Assembly (NCBI GenBank): GCA_007745635.1 | Contig: CP036272.1 | Coordinates: 4,083,521 to 4,147,520 of the forward strand | Direction of reading: 5' to 3' | DNA length: 64,000 bases | DNA from: Stieleria bergensis | GTDB taxonomy: Bacteria > Planctomycetota > Planctomycetia > Pirellulales > Pirellulaceae | Shown here: in pieces, positions 7,980 to 16,969 of the stretch | Layout: each line of letters opens with the position of its first letter | Position numbering within the stretch: the first letter of the stretch is position 1 | Translations under genes and position numbers: made by a program | Notes under the pieces: generated by a model | Seen by the model: only the letters and a program-made list of their open reading frames with translations | Told to the model about the DNA's origin: nothing | The model's database searches: none

Positions 7980-8585
7980 ATGGGAATAAAGTTGAAGCGA
8001 CTGACCAGAGACGACTTTGTCCAGCAGACCTGCCGATTGCTCAATGAGCGCGGGCGGACTGATTTCACTTTGTCGGACGTACTCGATTCGTGCGGAGCGA
8101 AGAAGGGATCGCTCTATCACTTTTTTCCGCGGGGGAAAAACGAGCTGGTTGTGGCGGCTGTCAACCAGATGGCCGGTTGCGCCGTTGCCCATCTCGAGTC
8201 ATGCTTCGAGGCCGAGGCTTCGGTTGGCGATGCCGTGGCTAAACATGCCTCTGATTTATCAAGGCTTGTGGAAAAGCCAGGCCAACCGATGGCCATTCCG
8301 TTCTCCGCGATCGCAGCCATCACTGGCGATGACAACGAAGAGGTCACGCTTGCCTGCCAACAAGCATTGCATCGGCTCGAGTCGGTCTTCTTGAAGCAAC
8401 TGAAGCAAGACGGCCTGAAAGCCAGTGATGCCAAAAAGCTCGCTACCTTCATCATTTCATCGATTGAAGGGGCCTTTCTGGTTTCCAGAGTTCGTCGATC
8501 AGGACAGCCGCTACGACAGGCTGGCCCGAATTTGCAGTTCCTTGTGGCGACTACGATAGAATCAGAAAGAACGTCGCACCGTTGA
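7980..8585 (+). CDS. TetR/AcrR family transcriptional regulator
   Basis: A 201-residue regulator. The N-terminal helix-turn-helix is clear: R-D-D-F-V-Q-Q-T-C-R-L-L-N-E-R-G, then L-S-D-V-L-D-S-C-G-A-K-K-G-S-L-Y-H-F-F-P-R-G-K (about residues 8-50). The S-L-Y-H-F-F-P pattern is characteristic of the AcrR/YcdC-type TetR_N domain. The C-terminal ligand domain has no visible clue to its inducer. It is divergent from the DoxX-like operon with two TTGACC-N4-GGTCAA operators between them, so autorepression and repression of that operon are likely. Confidence 0.92.
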   Translation: MGIKLKRLTRDDFVQQTCRLLNERGRTDFTLSDVLDSCGAKKGSLYHFFPRGKNELVVAAVNQMAGCAVAHLESCFEAEASVGDAVAKHASDLSRLVEKPGQPMAIPFSAIAAITGDDNEEVTLACQQALHRLESVFLKQLKQDGLKASDAKKLATFIISSIEGAFLVSRVRRSGQPLRQAGPNLQFLVATTIESERTSHR

Positions 8586-8672
8586 GGATTCGTTCTAATC
8601 GGTCCCGTGGGGAACCGATTCTTCCAATCCGCCTTTCAACCCTTCTCACTTACAACACCTGAAACGAATCCT

Positions 8673-9365
8673 ATGAGAACCGCAATCTTCCCGTCCTTGC
8701 TCGTTTGCCTAGGATTCACTGTCAGCACCTTTCCGTCGGGAAGGGCACAGGCCAACGAGTACGAGCCTGAGCTGTTTCAATCCATCGAGCTGATTTACGA
8801 GGAGCAATTCGACAAGGATGCCCCCACACCGAATCCCGAGCATTGGGTGATTCGTCAGGAGACGCAGTGGACGGTGAAGGACGGAGTGATGACCGGAGCA
8901 ATCGCCACCGTAGAGTATCAAGAGAAGATGAGGGCGATTGGAGACGGACACGATGGAACACGGCCCGTCATCTTTCTGAAGCCCGTTCCGAAAGCGTTCG
9001 TTGTGCAAATGCGAGTGCGCTACAACGAGACAGACAAGAAGGGCCGTGACAGAGGTTCTCTGCTTGATCTTGGCCACCATGTCAACTCGTTCATTTTCGG
9101 TGAAGAACAAACAAAGCTGACGCTTCAGAAAGAAATGAAGATCTTCATCAAGGGAGATTTTTTTCCGCTTAACAAGTGGAATGACGTGACCATCGAGATC
9201 AAAGAAGGCTTCCTCCTGATTCAGGTCAACGACCGCAAGGAAGTCATCAAAGACCCGCTGGTCACACTCAAGACAGATAGCGCGGTCCAGCAGATCGACT
9301 TCAAGGGTCAGGATTTCGGAACGGTGCAGATCGACTGGGTCAAACTTTATAAGGGAATCGAATGA
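8673..9365 (+). CDS. Secreted DUF1080/LamG-like jelly-roll protein
   Basis: A 230-aa protein from ATG 8673, chosen because an export signal (M-R-T-A-I-F-P-S-L-L-V to A-Q-A) follows at once. The body has W-T-V-K-D-G-V-M-T-G, then R-V-R-Y-N-E-T, N-K-W-N-D-V-T-I-E-I-K-E-G-F-L-L-I-Q-V-N-D and the ending V-Q-I-D-W-V-K-L-Y-K-G. That is the strand pattern of the DUF1080 (3-keto-disaccharide hydrolase-type) concanavalin-like fold common in planctomycetes. No catalytic residues can be assigned. It sits near sulfatase genes and may bind or process carbohydrate. Confidence 0.7.
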   Translation: MRTAIFPSLLVCLGFTVSTFPSGRAQANEYEPELFQSIELIYEEQFDKDAPTPNPEHWVIRQETQWTVKDGVMTGAIATVEYQEKMRAIGDGHDGTRPVIFLKPVPKAFVVQMRVRYNETDKKGRDRGSLLDLGHHVNSFIFGEEQTKLTLQKEMKIFIKGDFFPLNKWNDVTIEIKEGFLLIQVNDRKEVIKDPLVTLKTDSAVQQIDFKGQDFGTVQIDWVKLYKGIE

Positions 9366-9385
9366 GGTTCTCTAAGCGTTGCACA

Positions 9386-9655
9386 TTACGGCTCGACCTG
9401 ATCGTTCGACATTCGCCGTGAATTTCCGAATTGTCTCTTTTTTGATGGCCACGATTCATCGCCGAGGTGCCATTTTCCGATGTAGCGAGACTTGTAATTC
9501 TTGGCCATGAGGGCTTCGGCGTCCGATAAAGTTCCGATCCCTGACAAGTCAGATCCATTCACCGAAGGTCATCGACAAGGATGAGCACAACATTCGGCCG
9601 AGCTGATGCTGGCCGCAGTCGCGAGAATCAAAAAGACGAGAGTCTTGGAGGTCAT
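9386..9655 (-). pseudogene. Sulfatase remnant
   Basis: Reading from ATG 9655, a signal-peptide-like start (M-T-S-K-T-L-V-F-L-I-L-A-T-A-A-S) ends at a TGA after 28 residues. The same frame then resumes with N-Y-K-S-R-Y-I-G-K-W-H-L-G-D before a TAA at 9386. I-G-K-W-H-L-G is a signature of formylglycine sulfatases. The region encoding the CxPxR active site and everything after K-W-H are gone, so this is an internally deleted relic of another member of the local sulfatase array. Confidence 0.6.
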
Positions 9656-9782
9656 GATTAGGCTGGAACTGGATTTTGGGAATAGCCGCCGCAAGCACTT
9701 TGATGGATAGCTTGCCTACTATTGTTCGTATGGAAGTTTTACTATTGCGTGAGTTGCTGCAACAAATTTCTTTTCGGCGGAG

Positions 9783-11345
9783 TTAGTTGGTTAGGAACTG
9801 CTTGCCCTGAGTAAACGCTACGTGCTGGCGGTTCAGCTGAGCGAGCCTTTTCTCTGTGTCCGCATAGGCAGGATCCCCTGACAGATTCCTCTGTTCCTGT
9901 GGGTCCGTCTCGTAGTCATAGAGTTCGCTGAATTCGGGCTTGGCCGCCAAACGGATGCCCTGCCGCGCCTTGTGTTTCGCACCTTGATACCAGGTGACAT
10001 AGCGATATCGCTTCGTTCGAATCGCGATGCCAGAATACCCATTGCGCCGGTAGACACTGGCAGCGAAATCCTGGACGGCATCGCTTCTGCCTTTCAGGAT
10101 CGGAACGAGACTCTTCCCATCGATACCTTTCGGAATCGGCAATTCGGTCAGCTCGCAGAGTGTCGGGAAAATGTCGATGAAGTTGACCGGCGAGCTATTG
10201 GATTTGCCGCCCGGAAATCCCCCACGGACGATGATCAGCGGTGCGCGCGTGGATTGTTCATAGTTTGTGTGCTTTCCCCACAGTTGCTTGTCGCCCAAGT
10301 GAAATCCGTGATCGCCCCAAAGGACAATCATTGTATTCTCATCGAGTCCGGTCTCTTTGAGTTTCGCAACCAGTTTTCCGACCTGCGCGTCGACATACGA
10401 AACACATGCGAGATACCCGTGGATAAGTTCCTTTTGGATTGCCATCGAGATGGGACCGTCCATGGGAACGCCGCTGTACGTACGGGCTTCGACATAGGGG
10501 GTCTCTGCACAAGCAGGCGCGGCATCGGGGTACTGTTGGAATGGAGCGATTTGCAGTTGCTCGCGATCATAGAGATCCCAATACTTCTTGGGTGCGACAA
10601 ACGGGAGGTGTGGCTTCACAAACCCGATCGCTAGAAAAAACGGTTTGCCGGAGTCCTTCAGTTTCTCCAGTTGCTCAATTCCTCGGTTTGCGATGGCTCC
10701 ATCCTTGTACGCGTCATCGGGGACGTCATAGCATTCCACCGCTGGGGCACCGCCGTGATCACGTACATAAGTGCGAAGCGGCTTGCCGAGAAGTCCCTTG
10801 CTCTTGCCTTGTTTCGTTAGCTTTGAAACCAAACTTTTCAGTGCAGGGTCGTGATAGTGACCGCCGATGGTCGGCCCACTTGAGCGATGGTTGAATGGGT
10901 TTTTCCCGAAGAATTGCGTCCAAGAAACTGCGTCCTGCGGTCCGTCCCAATCACCTTCCACATTGCGTGGGTCGAAGATTTTACCGGTTCCGATTGTCAC
11001 ATAGCCGTTGTTCTTAAAATGCTGCGGCAACGTCGGGATGTCGGGGTACTTAGGACGAAATTTGTCGCGTTCTTCCCCCATACCGTAGATCCCCAACGTA
11101 TCCGGATAGTAGCCCGTCAGTAGGCTAAGACGCGATGGTCCACACAGTGCCTGTTGACAATGGGCGTTGCGGAACAGCATTCCGGCTGCTGTGAGGGCGT
11201 CGATATTTGGCGAATGAACGTGTTCGTTTCCGTAACAGTTCAGCAACGGCTTCAAATCATCAACCGCAATGAACAATACATTCTTCTTCTGCGCTTGTGC
11301 AGGAAACGCAAGGGAAGTAAGCAAGAAGAACAGGCAAAATCGCAT
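9783..11345 (-). CDS. Secreted sulfatase, iduronate-2-sulfatase-like
   Basis: A 520-aa sulfatase. A signal peptide (residues 1-19, ending A-Q-A) is followed by N-V-L-F-I-A-V-D-D-L-K-P-L-L-N-C-Y-G, the form of the first metal motif seen in iduronate-2-sulfatases. Then come C68-G-P-S-R with the formylglycine cysteine, G-T-G-K-I-F, I-G-F-V-K-P-H-L-P-F and L-W-G-D-H-G-F-H-L-G-D-K-Q-L-W-G-K-H. The length is normal. It heads the downstream end of a minus-strand run of sulfatases. The likely role is desulfation of uronic-acid-containing sulfated polysaccharide; the substrate is not proven. Confidence 0.93.
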   Translation of the reverse strand: MRFCLFFLLTSLAFPAQAQKKNVLFIAVDDLKPLLNCYGNEHVHSPNIDALTAAGMLFRNAHCQQALCGPSRLSLLTGYYPDTLGIYGMGEERDKFRPKYPDIPTLPQHFKNNGYVTIGTGKIFDPRNVEGDWDGPQDAVSWTQFFGKNPFNHRSSGPTIGGHYHDPALKSLVSKLTKQGKSKGLLGKPLRTYVRDHGGAPAVECYDVPDDAYKDGAIANRGIEQLEKLKDSGKPFFLAIGFVKPHLPFVAPKKYWDLYDREQLQIAPFQQYPDAAPACAETPYVEARTYSGVPMDGPISMAIQKELIHGYLACVSYVDAQVGKLVAKLKETGLDENTMIVLWGDHGFHLGDKQLWGKHTNYEQSTRAPLIIVRGGFPGGKSNSSPVNFIDIFPTLCELTELPIPKGIDGKSLVPILKGRSDAVQDFAASVYRRNGYSGIAIRTKRYRYVTWYQGAKHKARQGIRLAAKPEFSELYDYETDPQEQRNLSGDPAYADTEKRLAQLNRQHVAFTQGKQFLTN

Positions 11346-11361
11346 TAATCAACTCTCGTAT

Positions 11362-13149
11362 TTACTGATCAATTCGGGTCAACAGCATCAGGCGAAAATC
11401 CATCACCTGCGAACCAGGAATCTCTACAGCTCGCAGCTTCAGTGTGCCCTGGCCTTTGGTCAAACGGATGTTCCCGAGTGTCATGCGTTTGAAATCCTTG
11501 ACATACGATTCCATCCGCTCGTAGCGATCGTGCTCCATCCCCGTCAGTGGTGGATCGTGCGGCTCGGTGATTTGTCCGGTAAGAACACTTTCACGGAAGC
11601 TCAATTCCACGGTCGAGCCGACATCTGCCTTCGGACAGGTGTAGAACAACTCCACTTGATAGATTCCGGTCTTGCCGACTTTGCAGTCCCAGGTGATCGA
11701 ATCCTCGACGCTTAACCAATTGCGAAAGAAGGAATCGTTGGGCCAGCGGTTGGACCGCTCAATATTTCCGTGACCGATTCCGTCTCGCGCCGGAATCTGC
11801 GTCCGCTTCGCATCGGCGTGCCCGATCACAAACGGACGCTCGTCGAATTGCTTTCCAAAGTCAACGAGCATCTCGGCGCGGAATTTATCCGCGACCTGCT
11901 TTAGCTTTGCCACGACTCCCGGCTGCTGCTCGTTGATCGCCTCTCGCTGCCCGGGGTCGCTGGGGATATCGTAGAGCTGGCCTTGATGATCGAGCCGGTG
12001 TTGCTGGGTCCTGACCGACACTTTGCCGTTCCAGTGATGCACCAGTGTGCGATCTTGCCGGCCGTCGGAACTGCCGCTCAGTAGCGGTGCGAAGCTGATT
12101 CCGTCGAGCGGCTTTGTGCCGGTTACTTCAACACCCGCCATCTCGGTGAGGGTCGGCAGCAAATCCATCGCCGAGCATATTTGCGGGATCATCGTTCCCG
12201 CCTTGATCTTGGCTGGCCAGCGGATCAACAGCGGCGAACGCACGCCGCCTTCGTCTGTTGATCCCTTGCGGCCACGCATGCTGCCATTCCAACGGGAACC
12301 ATTGGGGCCGTTGTCACAAAAATAGAGCACGATCGTGTTGTTCGCCAAACTCAGTTCGTCAAGTGTGCTTAGCAAACGCCCGACGTTCCAGTCGATGTTT
12401 TCGCACATCGCCAGCGCCGCCCGAGTGTGACCGACCTTTTCGGAACCCTTCTTTGAGTGATCCTGCGTTAGCTCCAGGTCCTTGAACCTATTCCACCACC
12501 GATCGGGCACCTGCATCGGCGAGTGGGGTGTGTTGTAAGGCAGGTAAATAAAGAACGGATCCTTTTGATGTTGTTCGATATATTCCATTGCCCGGTTGGT
12601 GAGGTCATCAACCAGGAAGCCCTTGCCTTTGACGAGTTGCCCGTTGTGCTCGAGCATCGGGCTGAAGTAGTTGCCCCAATGACCCGAACAGAATCCGTAG
12701 AACTCACTAAACCCTCGCGCGTTGGGATGATACGGATACTGCATGCCGCTATGCCATTTGCCAAAGGCGGCTGTCTGGTATCCCGCACGCTGGAACACCT
12801 CTCCGATCATTGTCTCGTCGGGGTTGACCCGTTCGCCACCCTCTGATGTGTCGTAAACTCCGCATCGTACGTGATGCCTTCCCGTCAGAAACTCCGCACG
12901 AGTCGGCGAACAAACCGGACTCACATAGAAGCGGTCCAACTGCGCCCCGCTTTGCGCCATTGCGTCGATGTTGGGCGTTTGGATCGCCGTGTTTCCATTG
13001 ATGCTGAGGTCACCCCATCCTTGATCGTCCGTCAAAATCACGATGATGTTCGGACGATCCGCATTTGGCTTTCCGGCGCGACACACGCTTGGATTCAAAA
13101 CAGTCAGCCCAAAAAAGATAAGAGCGAGGTTGGTCAGTCGTTGTTTCAT
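11362..13149 (-). CDS. Secreted sulfatase, arylsulfatase-type
   Basis: Taken from ATG 13149 (595 aa), because a signal peptide (N-L-A-L-I-F-F-G-L-T-V-L) follows. The 24 residues upstream in frame look non-native. Motifs: N-I-I-V-I-L-T-D-D-Q-G-W-G-D, C80-S-P-T-R, A-F-G-K-W-H-S-G, Y-F-C-D-N-G-P-N-G and G-G-V-R-S-P-L-L-I-R-W-P. The C-terminal part (about residues 460-595) is a beta-rich appendage. It lies 16 bases upstream of the sulfatase at 9783-11345 on the same strand, so the two are probably co-transcribed. Confidence 0.93.
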   Translation of the reverse strand: MKQRLTNLALIFFGLTVLNPSVCRAGKPNADRPNIIVILTDDQGWGDLSINGNTAIQTPNIDAMAQSGAQLDRFYVSPVCSPTRAEFLTGRHHVRCGVYDTSEGGERVNPDETMIGEVFQRAGYQTAAFGKWHSGMQYPYHPNARGFSEFYGFCSGHWGNYFSPMLEHNGQLVKGKGFLVDDLTNRAMEYIEQHQKDPFFIYLPYNTPHSPMQVPDRWWNRFKDLELTQDHSKKGSEKVGHTRAALAMCENIDWNVGRLLSTLDELSLANNTIVLYFCDNGPNGSRWNGSMRGRKGSTDEGGVRSPLLIRWPAKIKAGTMIPQICSAMDLLPTLTEMAGVEVTGTKPLDGISFAPLLSGSSDGRQDRTLVHHWNGKVSVRTQQHRLDHQGQLYDIPSDPGQREAINEQQPGVVAKLKQVADKFRAEMLVDFGKQFDERPFVIGHADAKRTQIPARDGIGHGNIERSNRWPNDSFFRNWLSVEDSITWDCKVGKTGIYQVELFYTCPKADVGSTVELSFRESVLTGQITEPHDPPLTGMEHDRYERMESYVKDFKRMTLGNIRLTKGQGTLKLRAVEIPGSQVMDFRLMLLTRIDQ

Positions 13150-13189
13150 TGAGTGTCTCTGTTGGCGTGAATTCAAGAGGCAACCGTTC

Positions 13190-14680
13190 CTATTTCGATT
13201 TGTTCTTACGCTTATCCGCATCCCAGACGTTGTAGAGCTCTCGACCGGAGATCACCTGCGGCGCTTCACTCTTGGGAAGCCACTGTTGGGCAAGCTCATG
13301 TTTCATGGCAGCGTATTCTGGATTGCTCGCCAGATTGGTCCATTCTTGCGGATCTCTGGCATGGTCATAAAGCTCTTCCGTTCCGTCGAAGTAGCGTGTG
13401 TAACGCCAGTCCTTTGCACGCAAGCTGTAATTGCCTCGACCCCAGGTGGTCATGGCTGGATTTTCCTTTGGCTTGGCCGGATTTCTCAACCACGGCACCA
13501 GACTCATACCGTCCACGTATTCTGGACACTGCAGTCCGGCAAGGTCACAGAGTGTCCGGTAAACATTGATGAGTCCCACCGGCTCGGCGCAGGTTTCTCC
13601 GTTGCCTTTTTGGCCTCGTGGGTCCCAAATGATGAACGGAACTCGCGTCGATTCTTCCCACAATGAAAACTTGGTGTACGATCGCTTTTCGCCGAGATGG
13701 AAACCGTGATCGGACCAGAGCACCACAATCGTGTTGTCCATGTAGCCGCTCTTCTCGAGAGCTTCCATAACACGGCCCACGTTGTCGTCGGTGAAGGAGA
13801 TGCACGCCAGATACCCGCGCCGGACTTCGTCCCAGCAGTCGTGTGTCTCAAAACTCTGAATCACTGTTTCGCGCGCCATCGACCGTCCTACCGGCGGGAT
13901 ATCGTCCAAGTCGCCCTCTTTGATGGGTGGTGGCGCGATCGAGGCGGGGAACCGATCGTAGTTGGCTTCGGGCGTGATGAATTCAACGTGCGGACGAATA
14001 AATCCGACCGCCAGAAAGAACGGTTTTTCATGCTTCTTGTCCAGAAAACGAATTGCATGGGACGCCGTGCGGTGGTCCATGAAATCGTCGAGCGGATTCA
14101 CGCCCGGACAGACCCGCATGTATTTTTTCTTCCTGTCTGTTTCATCCGCCATGAAGCCTTTGCCTGGGGCTCCCTTGACATTCCGGTCACCATACGAAGC
14201 ATAGTCGTCCCATGTGAGCTCTCTTTCGTAAGTGTTGTCTGGATTGTGAAACACCTTGGTAATGCCACAGGTCGTGTATCCGTTTTCTTTGAACAATCGC
14301 GGCAAGTTGGTGTACTGATCCAGAACCTGGCGATCGACATTCTCGAGCTTGTAGAACGGATAGAGCCCGGACTTGTGTGGCTCGACACCCAGAAGCAACG
14401 CGTTGCGACTGGGAGAGCAAGCTGGCGCTGTGCAATGGGCGTTGGTGAAGTTGACACCTCGTTTGGCAAGCTTGTCCATGTTGGGAGTCTTGGCCTCGGG
14501 GTGCCCGCCCAGGAAACCACACCAGTCGTTCATGTCGTCGATGCAGAGCATCAGGACGTTGGGATACGATTCTTCCGCAGCCACATTGCAGGCAAGTCCG
14601 GCGCAGATTGTCATGCTCAGCGCGACGGGCCAGAGCATTGCTGCGAATTTCAATTTGATCATAGGGTGTATTTTTTCCAT
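13190..14680 (-). CDS. Secreted sulfatase, iduronate-2-sulfatase-like
   Basis: A 496-aa sulfatase; ATG 14662 (M-I-K-L-K-F) is an alternative start six codons in. A hydrophobic signal is followed by N-V-L-M-L-C-I-D-D-M-N-D-W, C-S-P-S-R (the formylglycine cysteine is residue 88 from ATG 14680), G-I-T-K-V-F, V-G-F-I-R-P-H and L-W-S-D-H-G-F-H-L-G-E-K. The I-D-D-M-N-D-W and K-V-F-H pattern groups it with the 9783-11345 enzyme rather than with its direct neighbours. Only 40 bases separate it from the next sulfatase start at 13149. Confidence 0.93.
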   Translation of the reverse strand: MEKIHPMIKLKFAAMLWPVALSMTICAGLACNVAAEESYPNVLMLCIDDMNDWCGFLGGHPEAKTPNMDKLAKRGVNFTNAHCTAPACSPSRNALLLGVEPHKSGLYPFYKLENVDRQVLDQYTNLPRLFKENGYTTCGITKVFHNPDNTYERELTWDDYASYGDRNVKGAPGKGFMADETDRKKKYMRVCPGVNPLDDFMDHRTASHAIRFLDKKHEKPFFLAVGFIRPHVEFITPEANYDRFPASIAPPPIKEGDLDDIPPVGRSMARETVIQSFETHDCWDEVRRGYLACISFTDDNVGRVMEALEKSGYMDNTIVVLWSDHGFHLGEKRSYTKFSLWEESTRVPFIIWDPRGQKGNGETCAEPVGLINVYRTLCDLAGLQCPEYVDGMSLVPWLRNPAKPKENPAMTTWGRGNYSLRAKDWRYTRYFDGTEELYDHARDPQEWTNLASNPEYAAMKHELAQQWLPKSEAPQVISGRELYNVWDADKRKNKSK

Positions 14681-14885
14681 GCGGGGCTCGGCAATTGTAC
14701 TAGCAAAGTGTTGACGTCTCTTGCATCGTTAGCAGGCTGTGGCCATTAAGTGCCGGATCATCGGCTCACACAAAAACTGTATTGGCTGTCTTGCCTGGCC
14801 ATGCGCAAATGAAGACGAAGCACAAACAGCCGCTTTGGTGATGAACCACAGTACTTTCACAAAACTCTCCACTCGGATGAAGCGA

Positions 14886-16511
14886 TCAAAAATCACCGAA
14901 GGTGTGTTGCATCGTGGATAGGCGATTGCGAAGGTCTTCTTTCAATTTCTCAAGCAACGCGGAATTGTCAGCACTCGACGCCAGGTTCGTCTGCTCGTAA
15001 AGATCATCATTCAAATTGTAAAGCTGATCGGCGTCCCAGTAGGCAGGATACATTTTCTCGGTTTGGTAGTTGTGGTGATCGAGTCCGGTCCAGAAGACCT
15101 CACCCGGTCGGGCCTTCATCGCTTTCTCAATTTCAGGTGGGACGCGGTTCGCGATGTATTTCCAATTCTTGGTGACGATGGCCTTCGAGTTCCCCGCTTC
15201 GATCAGCATTCCTTCTCGCCAATCGTCGGAATCCGGATGCCCCATCAATTGAGGGACGAAACTTCGACTATGGGGAGCCGATGCGAGGGAGGAATCTCCA
15301 CTGGCAAGCTCGATCAATGTTGAAGTCAGGTCGATGCTTCCAATCAATGAATCGCAACGCGAGCCAGGTTTGACTTTCGCTGGCCAGGAAGCGATCAGTG
15401 GAACTTTCGCGCCGCCTTCGTAGCAACTGTTCTTTCCTCGGCTGCCGTGGTCGCTTGTGAAGAGGACGATCGTGTTGTCACTCAGGCCGTGCTCTTTGAG
15501 CTTATTGAGAACGGCACCCACATAATCGTCCATCCGAGTTGCCATGGCGTTTTGTTTCGACACGCCATTTGCCTTGACGCGACGAAGAACATCTTCGCTT
15601 GTCGGTAACAAATGTAGCGGGCCATCCAGTAGGCCGTTGGCGGTGACTCGGTTGTCGTACGAACTGACATCGTTGTAGCCGAATGAATACTGGCCATGGG
15701 GAACTGGCAGAGAACAGTACAAAAAGAACGGCTGAGCCTCCTGGCCTGAGTCTGCGGAACCGGCGCTTTCCTCGATAAACTTCAACGCCCCTTCGCATTG
15801 CCAGTCGAGGTTCACGATGGAATTGCCAAACTCCATGCGATCGACGACATCCCAGCCGAAGCCATCACTCAAGTATTCCAAGCCCGCCCGATAGTATGCC
15901 TTGATGCTATCTTCGTATTGCTTCGTGTCTGCATAGGTCGCGTTGGCAACATGTGCCTTTTTGTTGCGTTTTGGCAGAATTTCCTTTGGCATGTTGTGCC
16001 ATTTTCCAATGATCCCGGTCCTGTATCCCCGGTTTTGAAGTTGCTTTGGGAGGCTGTCTTCGGACCGAAGAATATCCGGTTCCCACTCCAGCGTATGGTG
16101 ACTTCCCGCCGGTGTACGCCGCAGCAGAGACTCGCCCTGAAAGGCATACCGACCGGTTAGCAAACAGTACCGGCTGGATGAGCACACCGTGCCGTTGACG
16201 TAAAAACGCGTGAACAGCATCCCCTGACTTGCCAGGGAATCAATGTTGGGTGTGTAAACCTTGGGGTCAGATGGTTTGGCCGATTTGCCGAGGTGTTTTT
16301 TTGCACCACTGGGAGTGGCCCAGACATCCGTCATCCCGGAAGTGACGTTGATCTCGTCCGCATCCAAATCGTCCGCGAACAGGACAACGACGTTCGGTCG
16401 TGCAGAACCAGGTTCTTGGCATAGACCGGTTGATTCGGATAGAAATCCGGATGCGATCGCAAACAGAATGAGGTGAAGAAAGATCGGTGCAAACGGCATA
16501 GGAATTTTCAT
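14886..16511 (-). CDS. Secreted sulfatase with non-canonical CSSSR active site
   Basis: 541 aa from ATG 16511, which begins a good signal peptide; the 44 residues upstream in frame are probably not translated. Motifs: N-V-V-V-L-F-A-D-D-L-D, V-C110-S-S-S-R, I-I-G-K-W-H-N, F-T-S-D-H-G-S-R-G-K and G-G-A-K-V-P-L-I-A-S-W-P. The active-site pentapeptide is C-S-S-S-R, whereas the classical recognition sequence for formylglycine formation is C-x-[PA]-x-R; Ser at the third position is unusual. The S-S-R-Y-C-L-L-T-G-R-Y that follows is otherwise typical, so activity is likely but needs checking. Confidence 0.9.
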   Translation of the reverse strand: MKIPMPFAPIFLHLILFAIASGFLSESTGLCQEPGSARPNVVVLFADDLDADEINVTSGMTDVWATPSGAKKHLGKSAKPSDPKVYTPNIDSLASQGMLFTRFYVNGTVCSSSRYCLLTGRYAFQGESLLRRTPAGSHHTLEWEPDILRSEDSLPKQLQNRGYRTGIIGKWHNMPKEILPKRNKKAHVANATYADTKQYEDSIKAYYRAGLEYLSDGFGWDVVDRMEFGNSIVNLDWQCEGALKFIEESAGSADSGQEAQPFFLYCSLPVPHGQYSFGYNDVSSYDNRVTANGLLDGPLHLLPTSEDVLRRVKANGVSKQNAMATRMDDYVGAVLNKLKEHGLSDNTIVLFTSDHGSRGKNSCYEGGAKVPLIASWPAKVKPGSRCDSLIGSIDLTSTLIELASGDSSLASAPHSRSFVPQLMGHPDSDDWREGMLIEAGNSKAIVTKNWKYIANRVPPEIEKAMKARPGEVFWTGLDHHNYQTEKMYPAYWDADQLYNLNDDLYEQTNLASSADNSALLEKLKEDLRNRLSTMQHTFGDF

Positions 16512-16969
16512 GAGGTCAATCAATGTGGCAAATGCCGAGAACTGGATCGAGCGGTCCCACCACCCGCGGAAACGCTTGCTGGATTCTCGATAGCCGGTAA
16601 TTTTCAATTCAAGCACACGACTTCGATCTGTCTTCAGTCGCACGACTGTCTTGCCTGGTCCATTGTCTACTGAATGTTCACCAGATCAACTGCAAGCTCT
16701 TGCGGCGAGTTCCGCATTCCAGATTAGCCTAAGTCGCAAATACAAAGTGAATAGTCACCCACCGCGCGACGTAACAAAAAAAACGTAGATTTTGATCAAA
16801 TCCGAGCCCCCCAGCATCGGGCAGTCACCGCTGACCGATCCGCTCAACCTCCGTTTGTCCGGCAAAGGGACGAAGTGCCACTCGGGGCTCAAGCCGGTTA
16901 GCTATTCGGCGGCGGGTTACACGGCGGACAGAGCGGGAACCGACATGATGCAAGAATCCATCGATGCTT
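16512..16969. other. Intergenic, no gene recognised
   Basis: About 460 bases lie between the CSSSR sulfatase start and the glycosidase stop. A run of A with AACGTAGATTTTGATCAAAT near 16780-16800 is A/T-rich and could hold the sulfatase promoter. Short ORFs on either strand show no motif. The stretch from 16800 is more GC-rich and may belong to the imported glycosidase segment. Confidence 0.35.

Noticed and set aside
13697-14749. 350-aa plus-strand ORF opposite a sulfatase
   Set aside because: Antisense frame of the CSPSR sulfatase; no signal or domain.
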